A DNA stretch of 64,000 nt from Pseudoruegeria aquimaris (GCF_900172235.1 NZ_FWFQ01000007.1:1-64000); one strand, 5' to 3'; counted from the stretch's first letter, positions 43,196 through 53,201 are shown. Translations and numbers: made by a program. Notes: a model not told the origin generated them from the sequence alone.

Positions 43196-44712
43196 CGCAG
43201 GATCAGGCTCTCCCCGGTCATCTCCGGTGGCTTGGGGAGGCCCATCAGATCGAGGACCGTCGGCGCCAGATCGGCGAGGCGGCCTTCACGCAGCGATACG
43301 CCGGCCGGGCCGCCGACGAGGGCAACGGGCACGGGATTCAGCGTGTGCGCCGTGTGGGGGCCGCCTGTTTCCGGATCCACCATCATTTCGCAGTTGCCGT
43401 GGTCGGCGGTCACGATCATCGCGCCGCCGGCGGCTTCGATGGCGGCCACGACACGGCCCAAGCCGGCGTCCACCGCCTCGCAGGCCTTGATCGCGGCGGC
43501 CAGATCGCCGGTGTGTCCCACCATGTCGGGGTTTGCGTAGTTGGTGACGATCAGATCATAGCCCTTTTCGATGGCTTCCACGAACTTGTCCGTTACTTCG
43601 CCGGCGCTCATCTCGGGTTGCAGATCGTAGGTCGCCACCTTGGGCGACTTCGGCATGAAGCGGTCCTCGCCGGGTTCGGGCGTTTCCTTGCCGCCGTTCA
43701 GGAAGAAGGTCACGTGCGGGTATTTCTCGGTTTCCGCGAGGCGGAACTGCGTCTTTCCCTGCTTTGCGACCCATTCGCCGAGGGTGTTGACAATCTCGCG
43801 CTTGGGGAAAAGCGTCTGCATGTAGCTGTTGTGGCGATCGGAGTATTCGACCATGCCGCAGACGGCGCCCCAGTTCGGGCGCGCGGAGGCATCGAATTCG
43901 GCGAATTCCGGATCCGCCAGCGCCGCGAGGATCTCGCGGGCGCGGTCGGCCCGGAAGTTGATGAAGAGCAGCCCGTCGCCGTCTTTCGGTTGCTGGTAGG
44001 CGGCCAGTCGCGTGGCCTTGATGAACTCGTCCGTCTCGCCGCGTGCCCAGGCCTCGGAAATCGCCGAAAGGGCCGTGTCAGAGACGTTTCCGGTCCCGGA
44101 CACCACCACGTCGAAGGCTTCCTTGACGCGCTCCCACCGGTTGTCGCGGTCCATCGCGAAGTAGCGGCCCACGAGGCTGCCGATCCGCGCGCCTTCGGGC
44201 AGGGCGGCTTCGAACTCCGCCACCTGCGCATCGGCGGATTGGGGCGCCACGTCGCGGCCGTCGGTGATGGCGTGGATCTGGACCGGCACGCCGGCGGCGG
44301 CAATGGCCTTGGCGGCCTCGACGAGATGGGCCTGGTGGCTGTGGACCCCGCCGGGCGAGACGAGCCCCATGAGCTGGGCGGTGCCGCCGTTGGCCTTCAG
44401 CGTGGCGATGAACTGCTGAAGCGTTTCGTTGCTGGCGAAGCTTCCGTCTTCGATGGCGAGATCGATCTGGCCGAGATCCATCGCGACGACGCGCCCGGCG
44501 CCGATGTTGGTGTGCCCGACCTCGGAATTGCCCATCTGGCCGGTGGGCAGCCCGGCGTCCGGACCGTGGGTGGTGAGGATGTTGTGGGGGCAGCGCGCCA
44601 TGATCGAGTCGAAGGTTGGCGTCTGCGCCAATGCCGGTGCGTTGGCGGTGGTGTCTTCCCGCTGGCCCCAGCCATCGAGAATGCACAGAACAACGGGTTT
44701 CGGGGTGGTCAT
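43192..44712 (-). CDS. gpmI: 2,3-bisphosphoglycerate-independent phosphoglycerate mutase
   Basis: A 506-residue metal-dependent mutase of the alkaline phosphatase fold. Catalytic Ser63 lies in GQMGNSEVGHTNIGAGR, Asp13 in LCILDGWG, and the metal-binding DGRDVAP, NYANPDMVGHTG and VTADHGNCEMM segments are intact. It interconverts 3- and 2-phosphoglycerate in glycolysis. First gene of gpmI-envC-ctpA; the 4-base stop/start overlap with envC suggests coupling. Divergent from a GNAT gene over 123 bases. Confidence 0.97.
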   Translation of the reverse strand: MTTPKPVVLCILDGWGQREDTTANAPALAQTPTFDSIMARCPHNILTTHGPDAGLPTGQMGNSEVGHTNIGAGRVVAMDLGQIDLAIEDGSFASNETLQQFIATLKANGGTAQLMGLVSPGGVHSHQAHLVEAAKAIAAAGVPVQIHAITDGRDVAPQSADAQVAEFEAALPEGARIGSLVGRYFAMDRDNRWERVKEAFDVVVSGTGNVSDTALSAISEAWARGETDEFIKATRLAAYQQPKDGDGLLFINFRADRAREILAALADPEFAEFDASARPNWGAVCGMVEYSDRHNSYMQTLFPKREIVNTLGEWVAKQGKTQFRLAETEKYPHVTFFLNGGKETPEPGEDRFMPKSPKVATYDLQPEMSAGEVTDKFVEAIEKGYDLIVTNYANPDMVGHTGDLAAAIKACEAVDAGLGRVVAAIEAAGGAMIVTADHGNCEMMVDPETGGPHTAHTLNPVPVALVGGPAGVSLREGRLADLAPTVLDLMGLPKPPEMTGESLILR

Positions 44713-44835
44713 GGGTGCCTCGCCTCACTGCTACGCAGCGGTTTTACGGGCCTCGCCCCGGCAGGGCAAGGCGAGGCTGGGGCGGCAGCCAAGATTTGCT
44801 TGACGCGTGATCGCTTTGCGGGCGTTCTGGCGGCC

Positions 44836-45360
44836 ATGACACGTGAATTCACCCTCCGCAGAGCCGTTCGGGGCGATTATCCCGCGATCGCCCGTCTGCA
44901 GACCGAAAGCTGGCGCACCGCCTATGCCGGGCTGCTGGACGCTGCCTACATCAACGGCCGGATGGCGGCCGATCTTCAAGCCTTTTGGGCAGAGCAGACG
45001 CAGGGCGGGCTCCGCTTCCAGATCGTCGCGGAGGGCGCAGACGGTGGCCTTCTGGGCTTCGTGGCGCTCCTTCCCAAGGCGGACGGACCCTATGTCGACA
45101 ATCTCCACGTTTTGCCGGCGGCCAAGGGGCGGGGCCTCGGGCGGGCGCTGATGGCGCGGGCGGCCAAGGAGTTGATCGAACTCGGCGAAAACAGTGTCTA
45201 TCTCACCGTGATCGCGGCAAATGAACCGGCCATCGCTTTCTACGAGTCGATTGGCGGGCAGGCCTCGGGCCCGTTCGCCGATGCCGTCTTCGATCAGCAG
45301 GTCAGCGCCTACCGCTACGACTGGACAGATCTGCCAGCACTTGCGGCGCAGGCCGGCTGA
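44836..45360 (+). CDS. GNAT-family N-acetyltransferase
   Basis: A 174-residue acyltransferase with the acetyl-CoA loop LHVLPAAKGRGLGRALMARAA (about 87-107, Q/RxxGxG/A) and the C-terminal strand NEPAIAFYESIGG typical of RimI/YhbS-like proteins. Substrate unknown. The same frame stays open for about 600 codons antisense to gpmI, which is a high-GC artefact; the ATG at 44836 is the first plausible start. No ribosome site stands out. It converges with the lytic transglycosylase gene with 6 bases between stops. Confidence 0.88.
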   Translation: MTREFTLRRAVRGDYPAIARLQTESWRTAYAGLLDAAYINGRMAADLQAFWAEQTQGGLRFQIVAEGADGGLLGFVALLPKADGPYVDNLHVLPAAKGRGLGRALMARAAKELIELGENSVYLTVIAANEPAIAFYESIGGQASGPFADAVFDQQVSAYRYDWTDLPALAAQAG

Positions 45361-45366
45361 CCCGCC

Positions 45367-46689
45367 TCAGCGCAGGTATTTCATCAGTTCCTTGGAGGGG
45401 TAGCCGTCGGGCGTGATCCCGATCGAGGATTGGTAGGCCCGGATCGCGTTCACCGTGTTGGGGCCGATGATGCCGTCGATCTTGTCGTTCAGGAAGCCGG
45501 CGCGCCGCAGGCGGCGTTGCATCTCTTTCTTCTCGTTGAACGAAAGCGGTTGGTAGCCGCGCGGCCAGCTCGCCTGGATTTCCGGGCCACCGGTGATCCT
45601 GTCCGACAGGTGCCCGACACCGATCACGTAGGCATCGGCCTTGTTGTAGCGCTCGATCACGGAGAAGTTCTTGAAGATCATGAAGGCTGCGCCGCTCGCC
45701 CCCGCCGGCAGCAGGATCGAGGCCGAACCGTAGTTGGGCACCGGCTTGCCGTCCACGCCGACGACGCCGAGCTTGGCCCAGTCCGACGGCATCTTGAGCG
45801 TCTTGCGGTTGGCGAGCCCGTAGTTGAAGCCGCGCGGCAGGCGCACTTCCTTGCCCCAGGGCTGACCCTTGATCCAGCCGGATCGCTTCAGGTAGGCGGC
45901 CGTGGAGGCCAGCGCGTCCGTGGGATCGTCGCTCCAGATGTCGCGCTTGCCGTCGCCGGTGAAATCCACCGCGAAGGCGAGGTAGGAGGTGGGGATGAAC
46001 TGGGTGTGGCCCATCGCCCCGGCCCAGCTGCCCTTCATGTTGCGCGGGCTGGTATCGCCGGACTGGATGATCTTCAGCGCCGCGATCAGCTGGCTTTCGA
46101 AGAATTTTCCCCGGCGCCCGTCGAAGGCCAGCGTCGCGAGGCTCTCGATGACGGGAAGATCGCCACGGTGTTCCCCGTAGGCGCTTTCTAGGCCCCAGAT
46201 GGCGACGACGACATCCCTGTCCACGCCATAGGTGGCCTCGATCTTCTTCAGCGTGCGGTCGTATTTCCGCAGGGCCGCCTTGCCGTTCTTCACCCGCGTC
46301 GGGGACGCGGCGCTGTCGAGGTAATCCCAGATCTGCTTGGTGAACTCGGATTGGTTGCGATCTTTCGCGATGACGGAGGTGTTGTATTCCACACCCTTGA
46401 AGGCGCGGTCGAGCGTGGCGCGGCTGATGCCCTGCGCCTGAGCGCGCCCGTAGAAGGACTGGATCCAGCGCTGGAATGCCAGGTTCGAGGTATGGGCCTG
46501 TGCCAGAACGATCTCTCCGCGCGCCGTGGGCCTCAGCGATCGCTCAAGGCCGGTGTCAGAATGGGATTGAACCGCACGTTGCACGGGCCGCAGGGAAGAT
46601 TCAACCGCACCGCTGGCTGCGAAGGCGGCCGGCCCGGTGAGGCAAAGGCTGGCCCCGAGAAGGGCCGCGGAAACTCTGGAAATAGGCAT
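45367..46689 (-). CDS. MltB-family lytic murein transglycosylase
   Basis: The 440-residue protein has a signal peptide (MPISRVSAALLGASLCLTGPAAFA), the SLT/MltB catalytic domain with the glutamate in WGLESAYGEHRGDLP and the family block GAMGHTQFIPTSYLAFAVDFTGDGKRDIW, and a C-terminal peptidoglycan-binding domain type 1 (MQRRLRRAGFLNDKIDGIIGPNTVNAIRAYQ). It cleaves the glycan chain with formation of 1,6-anhydro-muramic ends. The start at 46689 puts the signal peptide first. No lipobox, so it is probably a soluble periplasmic form. Confidence 0.94.
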   Translation of the reverse strand: MPISRVSAALLGASLCLTGPAAFAASGAVESSLRPVQRAVQSHSDTGLERSLRPTARGEIVLAQAHTSNLAFQRWIQSFYGRAQAQGISRATLDRAFKGVEYNTSVIAKDRNQSEFTKQIWDYLDSAASPTRVKNGKAALRKYDRTLKKIEATYGVDRDVVVAIWGLESAYGEHRGDLPVIESLATLAFDGRRGKFFESQLIAALKIIQSGDTSPRNMKGSWAGAMGHTQFIPTSYLAFAVDFTGDGKRDIWSDDPTDALASTAAYLKRSGWIKGQPWGKEVRLPRGFNYGLANRKTLKMPSDWAKLGVVGVDGKPVPNYGSASILLPAGASGAAFMIFKNFSVIERYNKADAYVIGVGHLSDRITGGPEIQASWPRGYQPLSFNEKKEMQRRLRRAGFLNDKIDGIIGPNTVNAIRAYQSSIGITPDGYPSKELMKYLR

Positions 46690-46809
46690 CTGCTCAACAC
46701 TCGTTTTTTCGAATGCTAGCCCGAATCCGCCAATGTTCAAAGGGCTTCGGCGGCCATCGACGGCGGGTTTGCGCCGATGGCTGCGGAGTGGTTGATAAGG
46801 CAGGAGAAA

Positions 46810-49071
46810 TTAGCCCCGCCTTTTGCGGGTGACCTTGCGGGCCGTCTTCTTTCCCTTGACGCGGGATTTCGCGAGCTTCCGTTTCGGGCTGCCTTTGCCC
46901 CGGCGGGGGCCGCCGGAGCGCGGCAGCGGGGTATCCTCCACGCTGAGCAGTTCGAGGATGAGCCCGCCGGTGAGCGGATCCGTCTCCGAAAGGCGCACGG
47001 TCACGCTCTGGCCGAGGGCGAGGGTCAGGCCGGAGTGCTCGCCGGTCAGGGTCTGTGCGTCCGCGTCGAAATGGAAGAACTCCCGGCCGAGGGTGCGCAC
47101 CGGGATCAGGCCGTCGGCCCCGGTCTCTTCCAGACGTGCGAAGGCACCGAACTTGGCGATGCCCGAGATCCGGGCGGCGAATTCATTGCCCATCCGCTCT
47201 GACAGATAGGCCGCGAGGTAGCGGTCCGTTGTGTCTCGCTCCGCGACCATCGAACGGCGCTCGGTGTCCGAGATCAGCTTCGCCGTGTCTTCGAGGTTCT
47301 CGATGTCCCAGTCCGAAAGGCCGTCCTTGCCCCAACGGTGGGCGGAAATCAGCGCGCGGTGCACGATCAGGTCCGAGTAGCGGCGGATCGGCGAAGTGAA
47401 ATGGGCGTAGTTGCGCAGGGCGAGGCCGAAATGCCCGAAGTTCTCGGGGCTGTAATAGGCCTGCGTCATGGAGCGCAGCGTGGCCATGTTGATCTGTTCC
47501 GCGTTCTCCGTTCCCGCTGCGGCCTTCAGCAGCGCGTTCAGGTGGCGCGTGCGCAGCACCTGCCCCTTGGCGAGCGTCAGCCCCGAGGCTTCGGCGACAT
47601 CGCGCAGCGACTCGAGCTTGTCCGGGTTCGGTTCTTCGTGCACGCGGAAGAGCAGCGGGCTTTTCTTCGCGATCAGTTCCTCGGCGGCGCAGACGTTGGC
47701 CAGCACCATGAACTCCTCGATCAGCCGGTGTGCATCCAACCGCTCGCGGAAGGCCACGGAGGTGACTTTTCCGTCCTCATCCAGTTCGATCCGCCGTTCC
47801 GGCAGGTCCAGATCAAGCGGCTGGCGCGTTTCGCGCGCGTGTTTCGTGGCGCGGTAGGCGGCATAAAGCGGCTCTATCACGGCGGAAAGCCACGGTTGCG
47901 TCCGATCGTTCGGCGCGCCGTCCACGGCGGCCTGAACCTCCCCGTAATGGAGCGAGGCCTTGGATTGCATCATCGCACGGGTGAAGCGGTGGGCGATCTT
48001 CGCGCCCTGGGCATCCAGCACCATGCGCACTGCGATCACCGGGCGCGCCACGCCTTCGTGCAGGGAGCAGAGATCGCCCGACAGCCTGTCGGGCAGCATC
48101 GGCACGACGCGATCGGGGAAATAGGTGGAATTGCCCCGCTTGCGCGCTTCGCGGTCCAGCTCGGAGCCCGGTGTCACGTAGTGTGCCACATCGGCGATCG
48201 CGACCCATACGACATGGCCGCCCGGGTTCTTCGGGTCATCGTCGGCATGGGCGTAGACGGCATCGTCGTGGTCACGGGCATCTGCCGGATCGATGGTGAT
48301 CAAGGGGAGATCGCGCAGATCCTCCCGCTTGCCGAGCGGGGCGGGCTTGGCCTTGTCGGCCTCGGCGATCACCGCGTCGGGAAACTGGTCCGGGATGCCG
48401 TGCTGGTGGATGGCGATGAGCGAGACGGCCCTCGGCGCGCTCGGATCACCTAGGCGGCTCACGATCCGGGCGCTGGGCAGGCCGAGGCGGCCCTTGGGGC
48501 CAGCCTGTTCGGCCTCCACCAATTCACCGTCCTTCGCGCCGTGGGCGGCCGACTCCGCGACCCGCCATTCCTTGTCCTGGCCCTTGTCGATGGGCACGAT
48601 CCGCCCGCCTTCGTGCCCCTTGCGGTAGATGCCGAGAATGCGCAGGGGATTGTGACCGATCTTGCGGATCAGGCGGGCTTCGTACTCATGGCTTTCACCG
48701 GAGACTTTCGTCAGCCGGGCCAGCACACGATCCCCGGCGCCGAGCGCGGGATCGCTGGCCTTCGTCACCACGAGAATCACGGGCGCCTTGCCTTCCCCCT
48801 GCCATTCCAGCGGCTTGGCGAAGAGATCGCCGTCTGCGTCGGGGGCGAGGATCTGCAACACGCTCACGGGCGGCAGCCCTTCCGGATCGCGGTAGGTTTT
48901 CCGGCGTTTCCGGAGGTGGCCGTCGGCCTCCAGCTCTTTCAGGACTTTCTTGAGTTCGATGCGCGCAGCGCCCTTGATGCCGAAGGCGCGGGCGATATCG
49001 CGTTTGGAGGTGAGGGTCGGGTTCTCGGAGATCCAATTCAGGATCTCTTCCCTGGAAGGAATACGGGTCAT
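46810..49071 (-). CDS. rnr: Ribonuclease R
   Basis: A 753-residue 3'-5' exoribonuclease. N-terminal helix-turn-helix domain (about 1-65), cold-shock domains, the RNB catalytic domain with ITIDPADARDHDDAVYA (aspartates binding magnesium) and RRYSDLIVHRAL, an S1 domain (ARISGIAKFGAFARLEETGADGLIPV), and a basic tail of about 35 lysine/arginine-rich residues ending TRKRRG. It degrades structured RNA and helps ribosome quality control. Upstream lies a short gap to the DUF2064 operon. Confidence 0.96.
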   Translation of the reverse strand: MTRIPSREEILNWISENPTLTSKRDIARAFGIKGAARIELKKVLKELEADGHLRKRRKTYRDPEGLPPVSVLQILAPDADGDLFAKPLEWQGEGKAPVILVVTKASDPALGAGDRVLARLTKVSGESHEYEARLIRKIGHNPLRILGIYRKGHEGGRIVPIDKGQDKEWRVAESAAHGAKDGELVEAEQAGPKGRLGLPSARIVSRLGDPSAPRAVSLIAIHQHGIPDQFPDAVIAEADKAKPAPLGKREDLRDLPLITIDPADARDHDDAVYAHADDDPKNPGGHVVWVAIADVAHYVTPGSELDREARKRGNSTYFPDRVVPMLPDRLSGDLCSLHEGVARPVIAVRMVLDAQGAKIAHRFTRAMMQSKASLHYGEVQAAVDGAPNDRTQPWLSAVIEPLYAAYRATKHARETRQPLDLDLPERRIELDEDGKVTSVAFRERLDAHRLIEEFMVLANVCAAEELIAKKSPLLFRVHEEPNPDKLESLRDVAEASGLTLAKGQVLRTRHLNALLKAAAGTENAEQINMATLRSMTQAYYSPENFGHFGLALRNYAHFTSPIRRYSDLIVHRALISAHRWGKDGLSDWDIENLEDTAKLISDTERRSMVAERDTTDRYLAAYLSERMGNEFAARISGIAKFGAFARLEETGADGLIPVRTLGREFFHFDADAQTLTGEHSGLTLALGQSVTVRLSETDPLTGGLILELLSVEDTPLPRSGGPRRGKGSPKRKLAKSRVKGKKTARKVTRKRRG

Positions 49072-49102
49072 GAGTCCGCCCTATCACGCGCGCCGCGGCG
49101 CG

Positions 49103-49702
49103 TCATGCAGATATGCGTTCGAGATCGGCAAGCGTATCCACGTCCTCGAGCGTGTCCACTAAGGCGACACGGCCTGTGCCCAGCGATGCCAGCGTATCCT
49201 GAAGCGCGTGCTCCGTTGACCAGCGCACCCCCGAAAACAGGCTCTGTTTCGGCGCAAACGTGCGTTTCAGGCCAATCAACCAATAGCCGCCATCGGGCGC
49301 CGGGCCGAGGACGGCCTCGTGGCGGCCGAGCGCCTCGAAGGCCTTGGCGACATGCGCGGGTGCAATTCCTGGTATGTCCCCGCCGATGATCACGACAGGA
49401 CCCGGCGGCAGGCCGCGGAACAGGCGGCCCATGCGATCGCCCAGATCGCCGCCCCCTTGCGGCACGCGCGGCAGGTGGTGCGGCCAGACGCGGCTCCTGA
49501 GCCCCTCTGCGTCGGGTGCCACCGCGAGCACGAGATCCCAGCGCGGATCTTCGAGCCGGCGCAGAAGGCGCGAAAGCTGGTGGCGGAACCACCAGGCCGC
49601 GCCCACCATGCCGAGATCCCGGCCCAGCCGCGTCTTGACCCGGCCCGGGCGGGGCTCCTTCACCATCACCACGAGGCGCGGTCGGCGCACCGCTGGGATC
49701 AC
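49103..49702 (-). CDS. DUF2064 / TIGR04282-type glycosyltransferase-like protein
   Basis: A 199-residue protein with the nucleotide-diphospho-sugar transferase-like fold: MVKEPRPGRVKTRLGRDLG at the N-terminus, VVIIGGDIPGIAP (D-x-P-like) and AVLGPAPDGGYWLIGL. Members of TIGR04282 are proposed glycosyltransferases of arsenosugar synthesis, but this narrow role needs neighbouring arsenosugar genes, which are absent here. It is the last gene of dapE-GNAT-DUF2064, with its start overlapping the GNAT stop (ATGA). Confidence 0.85.
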   Translation of the reverse strand: MIPAVRRPRLVVMVKEPRPGRVKTRLGRDLGMVGAAWWFRHQLSRLLRRLEDPRWDLVLAVAPDAEGLRSRVWPHHLPRVPQGGGDLGDRMGRLFRGLPPGPVVIIGGDIPGIAPAHVAKAFEALGRHEAVLGPAPDGGYWLIGLKRTFAPKQSLFSGVRWSTEHALQDTLASLGTGRVALVDTLEDVDTLADLERISA

Positions 49703-50124
49703 AGCGGCATGTCCATGTCGTAATGGGGGATGCCGGCGTCCATGTATTCCGGCCCGCAGACGGAGAAGCCCAGCTTCTCGTAGAAGCCCACGGCATGGGC
49801 CTGCGCCCCCAGTTTCGCACGGGTCAGGCCATCGGTCGCCTTCAGGATCTCGACGGAATGCCGGATCAGATCCGCCCCGAGCCCGGTGCCGCGGTGCTCC
49901 TTCAGCACGCAGACGCGGCCAATCTTGCCAGTTTCCCCGGCGAAGAGCAGCCGGGCGGTGCCTGCCGGCGCGCCGGTCTCGTCCGTGGCGAGCAGGTGCA
50001 CGGCCACGTCGTCCAGATCGTCCATCTCGATGTCTTCAGGGACATTCTGTTCGTCGATGAAGACGGCCCGGCGCAGGGCCAGGCAGGCGTCGATGTCGTC
50101 TGTGCGGGTGATGGTGTAACTCAT
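49699..50124 (-). CDS. GNAT-family N-acetyltransferase
   Basis: A 141-residue acetyltransferase of the ElaA/GCN5 type. The acetyl-CoA motif lies in [27 protein letters not shown] (about 73-99) and the C-terminal end is [29 protein letters not shown], a pattern of this subfamily. Substrate unknown. ATG 50124 overlaps the dapE stop (ATGA), and its own stop overlaps the next start, so the three genes are translationally coupled. A longer frame upstream runs antisense-free into dapE and is not supported. Confidence 0.9.
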   Translation of the reverse strand: MSYTITRTDDIDACLALRRAVFIDEQNVPEDIEMDDLDDVAVHLLATDETGAPAGTARLLFAGETGKIGRVCVLKEHRGTGLGADLIRHSVEILKATDGLTRAKLGAQAHAVGFYEKLGFSVCGPEYMDAGIPHYDMDMPL

Positions 50125-51269
50125 GCGAAATAGTCTCTGAGTATGCGCGAATAGATCGATTTCAGCGCGGTGATTTGCGCCACGGGAACGCGCTCGTCCA
50201 CCTGGTGCATCGTCTTGCCGACGAGGCCGAACTCGACGACGGGGCAGTGATCCTTGACGAAGCGCGCATCCGATGTCCCGCCCGAGGTGGACATCTCGGG
50301 CACCCGGCCGGTTTCGGCTTCGACGGCGGCCGCCACGAGCGAGGAGAGCGGGCCGGGGGGGGTCAGGAAGCTTTCCCCCGAAACCTGAACCCGCATGGCG
50401 ATCTCCACGCCGGTGGCGGCCTGCACGGCATCGGCCTCGCTGCGCAGCCACGCGGTGAGCGATTCCGAGGAATGCGCGTCGTTGAAGCGGATGTTGACGG
50501 TGGCGCGGCACTCCGCGGGGATCACGTTGTTGGCCGGGTTCCCGGTGTCGAAGGTGGTGACCGCCAGGGTGGAGGGGTCGAAATGGGCGGTGCCGCGGTC
50601 AAGCTCGTGTGTGGCCAGCCTGTCCACCAGCCGCGCCAGCGCCGGAACCGGGTTCTTCGCCCTGTGGGGGTAGGCGGAATGGCCCTGGATGCCGGTGGCG
50701 GTGAAATAGGCCGTCATGCTGCCGCGGCGGCCGATCTTCATCATCTCGCCCATCTCGTTCGGGCAGGTCGGCTCGCCCACGAGGCAGGCGCTCATGGCTT
50801 CACCGTTCGCGGCCATCCAGTCCAGCAGCGCCAGCGTGCCGTGCTGCGCGTCACCCTCCTCGTCGCCGGTGATGGCGAGGATCACGGCGCCGTCGGGCGG
50901 GGTCTGCCGCACGAAATCGACGGCCGCGGCGGCGAAGGCGGCAACGCCGGATTTCATGTCGGTCGCACCCCGGCCCCACAGCTGCCCGTCGCGGATCTCC
51001 GCGCCGAACGGGTCCGCCGTCCAGGAGGCGAGATCCCCCACCGGCACCACGTCGGTGTGGCCGTTGAATCCGAAGGTTCTTGCGTGGCCCTTCGCCCCCC
51101 AGCGGGCAAAGAGATTGGCGATGCCGCCGCGATCCACGCGCCGGCAGTCAAAGCCGGCGCTTTCCAGAAGCGCCTGCAGCAGCCGGAGCGCGCCGCCTTC
51201 CTCGGGCGTCACGGAGGGGCAACGGATCAGATCGGCGGTCAGGGCGACCGGATCGACAGGCTCTTGCAT
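50121..51269 (-). CDS. dapE: Succinyl-diaminopimelate desuccinylase
   Basis: A 382-residue M20-fold di-zinc hydrolase. Metal ligands lie in [32 protein letters not shown] and at the C-terminus in [15 protein letters not shown]. It removes succinate from N-succinyl-LL-diaminopimelate, the step before DapF. The start at 51269 ([26 protein letters not shown]) fits family N-termini, with GGAGAAG upstream. First gene of the dapE-GNAT-DUF2064 operon. A divergent intergenic region of 299 bases separates it from the Hint cluster. Confidence 0.95.
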   Translation of the reverse strand: MQEPVDPVALTADLIRCPSVTPEEGGALRLLQALLESAGFDCRRVDRGGIANLFARWGAKGHARTFGFNGHTDVVPVGDLASWTADPFGAEIRDGQLWGRGATDMKSGVAAFAAAAVDFVRQTPPDGAVILAITGDEEGDAQHGTLALLDWMAANGEAMSACLVGEPTCPNEMGEMMKIGRRGSMTAYFTATGIQGHSAYPHRAKNPVPALARLVDRLATHELDRGTAHFDPSTLAVTTFDTGNPANNVIPAECRATVNIRFNDAHSSESLTAWLRSEADAVQAATGVEIAMRVQVSGESFLTPPGPLSSLVAAAVEAETGRVPEMSTSGGTSDARFVKDHCPVVEFGLVGKTMHQVDERVPVAQITALKSIYSRILRDYFA

Positions 51270-51568
51270 GGGGCTTCTCCTTCTTCGCGCAACGGGGATA
51301 ATGGCTCTCCCCCGCATTCGCAACGCGCGAATATGTGACCCGGCTGCACCAATCCTGCCTGACGCGTGCGGAAGGCGATTAGTTTTTTCTTAACTACGAA
51401 AGGGATTTATGCTGCTATCATCGCACAAAGAGACCTGAGGCAGGGCAAGCGCAGGCAGCACGGGCAAAAACTCCGGCGCCACGCAGTGAACGAGAAGCAA
51501 GAGAGCGCGCATCGCAAAGCGTGCCACGAGCAGCGTTTGCGCTGCCCCGCATGAGGCAAGGGGCAGGC
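51270..51568. other. 299-base divergent intergenic region (dapE / Hint protein 1)
   Basis: The middle (51378-51425) is clearly AT-rich against its surroundings and probably holds the promoter for Hint protein 1; TTAACT (51390-51395) and TATCAT (51416-51421) are loose hexamers with long spacing. I see no further gene. The rest, to 51568, would be a leader of about 140 bases. Confidence 0.4.
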
Positions 51569-53131
51569 ATGGTCACGATAAACAACAGCGCCACTGCGGA
51601 GCAGATGGCGCAGGCGATCCTCGGCGACGGCGTGCAGATCGTCGGGGCCAGCTACACGGGGGACAACCGGGCTTCGGGTATCTACTCCGATGCCGACAGC
51701 CTCGCACCGGGCGTGGCGCCCTCCGATACCGGGGTGATCCTTTCCACGGGGCAGGTGAACCAGTTCATCGGGCTGGATTCCAACCCGAACGATTCCGGGT
51801 CCACGACGTCCGGGTCACGCGGGCCGAACAACGAGGCGGGTTTCAACGCCATCGCCGGCACCAGCACCTACGACGCCGCCTTCATCGACATCGATTTCAC
51901 CTCCGACAACGATCTGCTCACCATGCAGTTCGTCTTCTCGTCCGAGGAATATCCCGAATACGTCAACTCCATCTACAACGACATCGTGGGGGTCTGGATC
52001 AACGGTGCGCAGGTGCCGCTTGAGGTGGGCAACGGCCAGACGAACATCGGCAACGTCAACGAGCAGAACAACTTCAACCTCTACGTCGACAACACCAACG
52101 ATGACTACAACACGGAGATGGACGGCTTCACGGTGACACTCACCCTGACGATGCCGGTGGATACGGAGGGCGTGAACTCCATCCGCATCGGGATCGCGGA
52201 CGTGGGCGACAACCGCTACGACTCCAACCTTCTGATCGCCGGAAACAGTCTCCAATCCGCCCTGATCGCGACCTCCGACACCGAGACGATGGGGGTCAAC
52301 AGCTCCAAGACGATCGACGTTCTGGGCAATGACATCAACGGCGGCACCGGGGTGATCCGGATCACCCATATCAACGGAATACAAGTGAACGCCGGCGACT
52401 CCGTGCTGCTTGCGACGGGCCAGCGCGTCTGGCTCAATGCCGACGGCACGTTCACCGTGGAAACCGACGGCGACGTGGAGCCGGTCAACTTCACCTACGG
52501 GATCGAGAATGACGACGGGGTCACCGACACGGGCTTCGTCACCATCAACACCGTTCCCTGTTTCGTGGCCGGGACGCGGATCCGGACACCCGACGGCGAC
52601 GTGCCGGTGGAAACGCTCTGCCCGGGCGACCTGGTGGAAGCCCATGACAACGGCCCGCAGCCGGTGCGATGGATCGGTCGGCGCCGGGTGCCGGCCTGCG
52701 GGAAACACGCGCCCGTCGTCATCAGGGCCGGGGCGTTCGGCAATCACGGCGAGCTCAAGGTTTCTCCCCAGCACCGGATCCTGCTGCGCGATACGCTGGC
52801 GGAGCTTCTGTTCGGCGAGCGCGAGGTGCTCGTGGCGGCGAAGGATCTGGTGAACGACAGATCGATCCGCATCGTCGAGGGCGGGGAGGTGGAATACGTC
52901 CATATCCTCTTCGACGAACACCAGGTGATCTATTCGGAGGGGCTGGCGACGGAAAGCTTCCTGCCCGGGCCTCAGACGATGGACAGTTTCGAAGAAGACA
53001 TCGTTGCCGAACTGGCCTCGATCTTCCCGGAGATCGATCCGGAAACGGGTGCGGGCTACGGCGCGTCCGCGCGGCGCACGCTCAGGAAATTCGAGGCGGC
53101 GGTGCTGATGTCCCGGCGGTGGGCGGCCTAG
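51569..53131 (+). CDS. Choice-of-anchor-L / Ig-like / Hint domain protein 1
   Basis: A 520-residue acidic protein without a classical signal peptide. Residues 1-235 form a choice-of-anchor-L-type domain (SDTGVILSTG, LTMQFVFSSEEYPEYVNS, DGFTVTLTLTMPV, SNLLIAGNSLQ). Residues 240-328 are a small Ig-like repeat (SKTIDVLGNDIN, FTVETDGDVEPVNFTYG). Residues 331-470 are a Hint_2 (hedgehog/intein) domain starting Cys331 (PCFVAGTRIRTPDGD), with SPQHRILL and HQVIYSEGLATESF. Hint domains can self-cleave at the Cys; here it could release or attach the N-terminal part. The long paralogue is at 55916. Function unknown; probably secreted or surface-exposed by a non-Sec route. Confidence 0.85.
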   Translation: MVTINNSATAEQMAQAILGDGVQIVGASYTGDNRASGIYSDADSLAPGVAPSDTGVILSTGQVNQFIGLDSNPNDSGSTTSGSRGPNNEAGFNAIAGTSTYDAAFIDIDFTSDNDLLTMQFVFSSEEYPEYVNSIYNDIVGVWINGAQVPLEVGNGQTNIGNVNEQNNFNLYVDNTNDDYNTEMDGFTVTLTLTMPVDTEGVNSIRIGIADVGDNRYDSNLLIAGNSLQSALIATSDTETMGVNSSKTIDVLGNDINGGTGVIRITHINGIQVNAGDSVLLATGQRVWLNADGTFTVETDGDVEPVNFTYGIENDDGVTDTGFVTINTVPCFVAGTRIRTPDGDVPVETLCPGDLVEAHDNGPQPVRWIGRRRVPACGKHAPVVIRAGAFGNHGELKVSPQHRILLRDTLAELLFGEREVLVAAKDLVNDRSIRIVEGGEVEYVHILFDEHQVIYSEGLATESFLPGPQTMDSFEEDIVAELASIFPEIDPETGAGYGASARRTLRKFEAAVLMSRRWAA

Positions 53132-53201
53132 GGGCGGCCGGAACGGGGAATGGGGTGATGCCCGCGTGCGTGGGCGTCGGAATGAAGGCGGAAGAACAAG
53201 A

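Noticed and set aside
43027-44835. Very long plus-strand open frame running into the GNAT gene
   Set aside because: It is exactly antisense to gpmI and part of envC, composed of low-complexity His/Gly/Arg-rich sequence. It results from high third-position GC; only the part after 44836 encodes a recognisable protein.
46741-46790. Inverted repeat GCCATCG/CGATGGC after rnr as a terminator
   Set aside because: The loop is about 15 bases and no T-tract follows on the minus strand, so intrinsic termination is not supported.
51366-51554. Short plus-strand frame upstream of Hint protein 1
   Set aside because: It runs through the AT-rich promoter region, has no ribosome site and its product is a basic sequence with no recognisable pattern.
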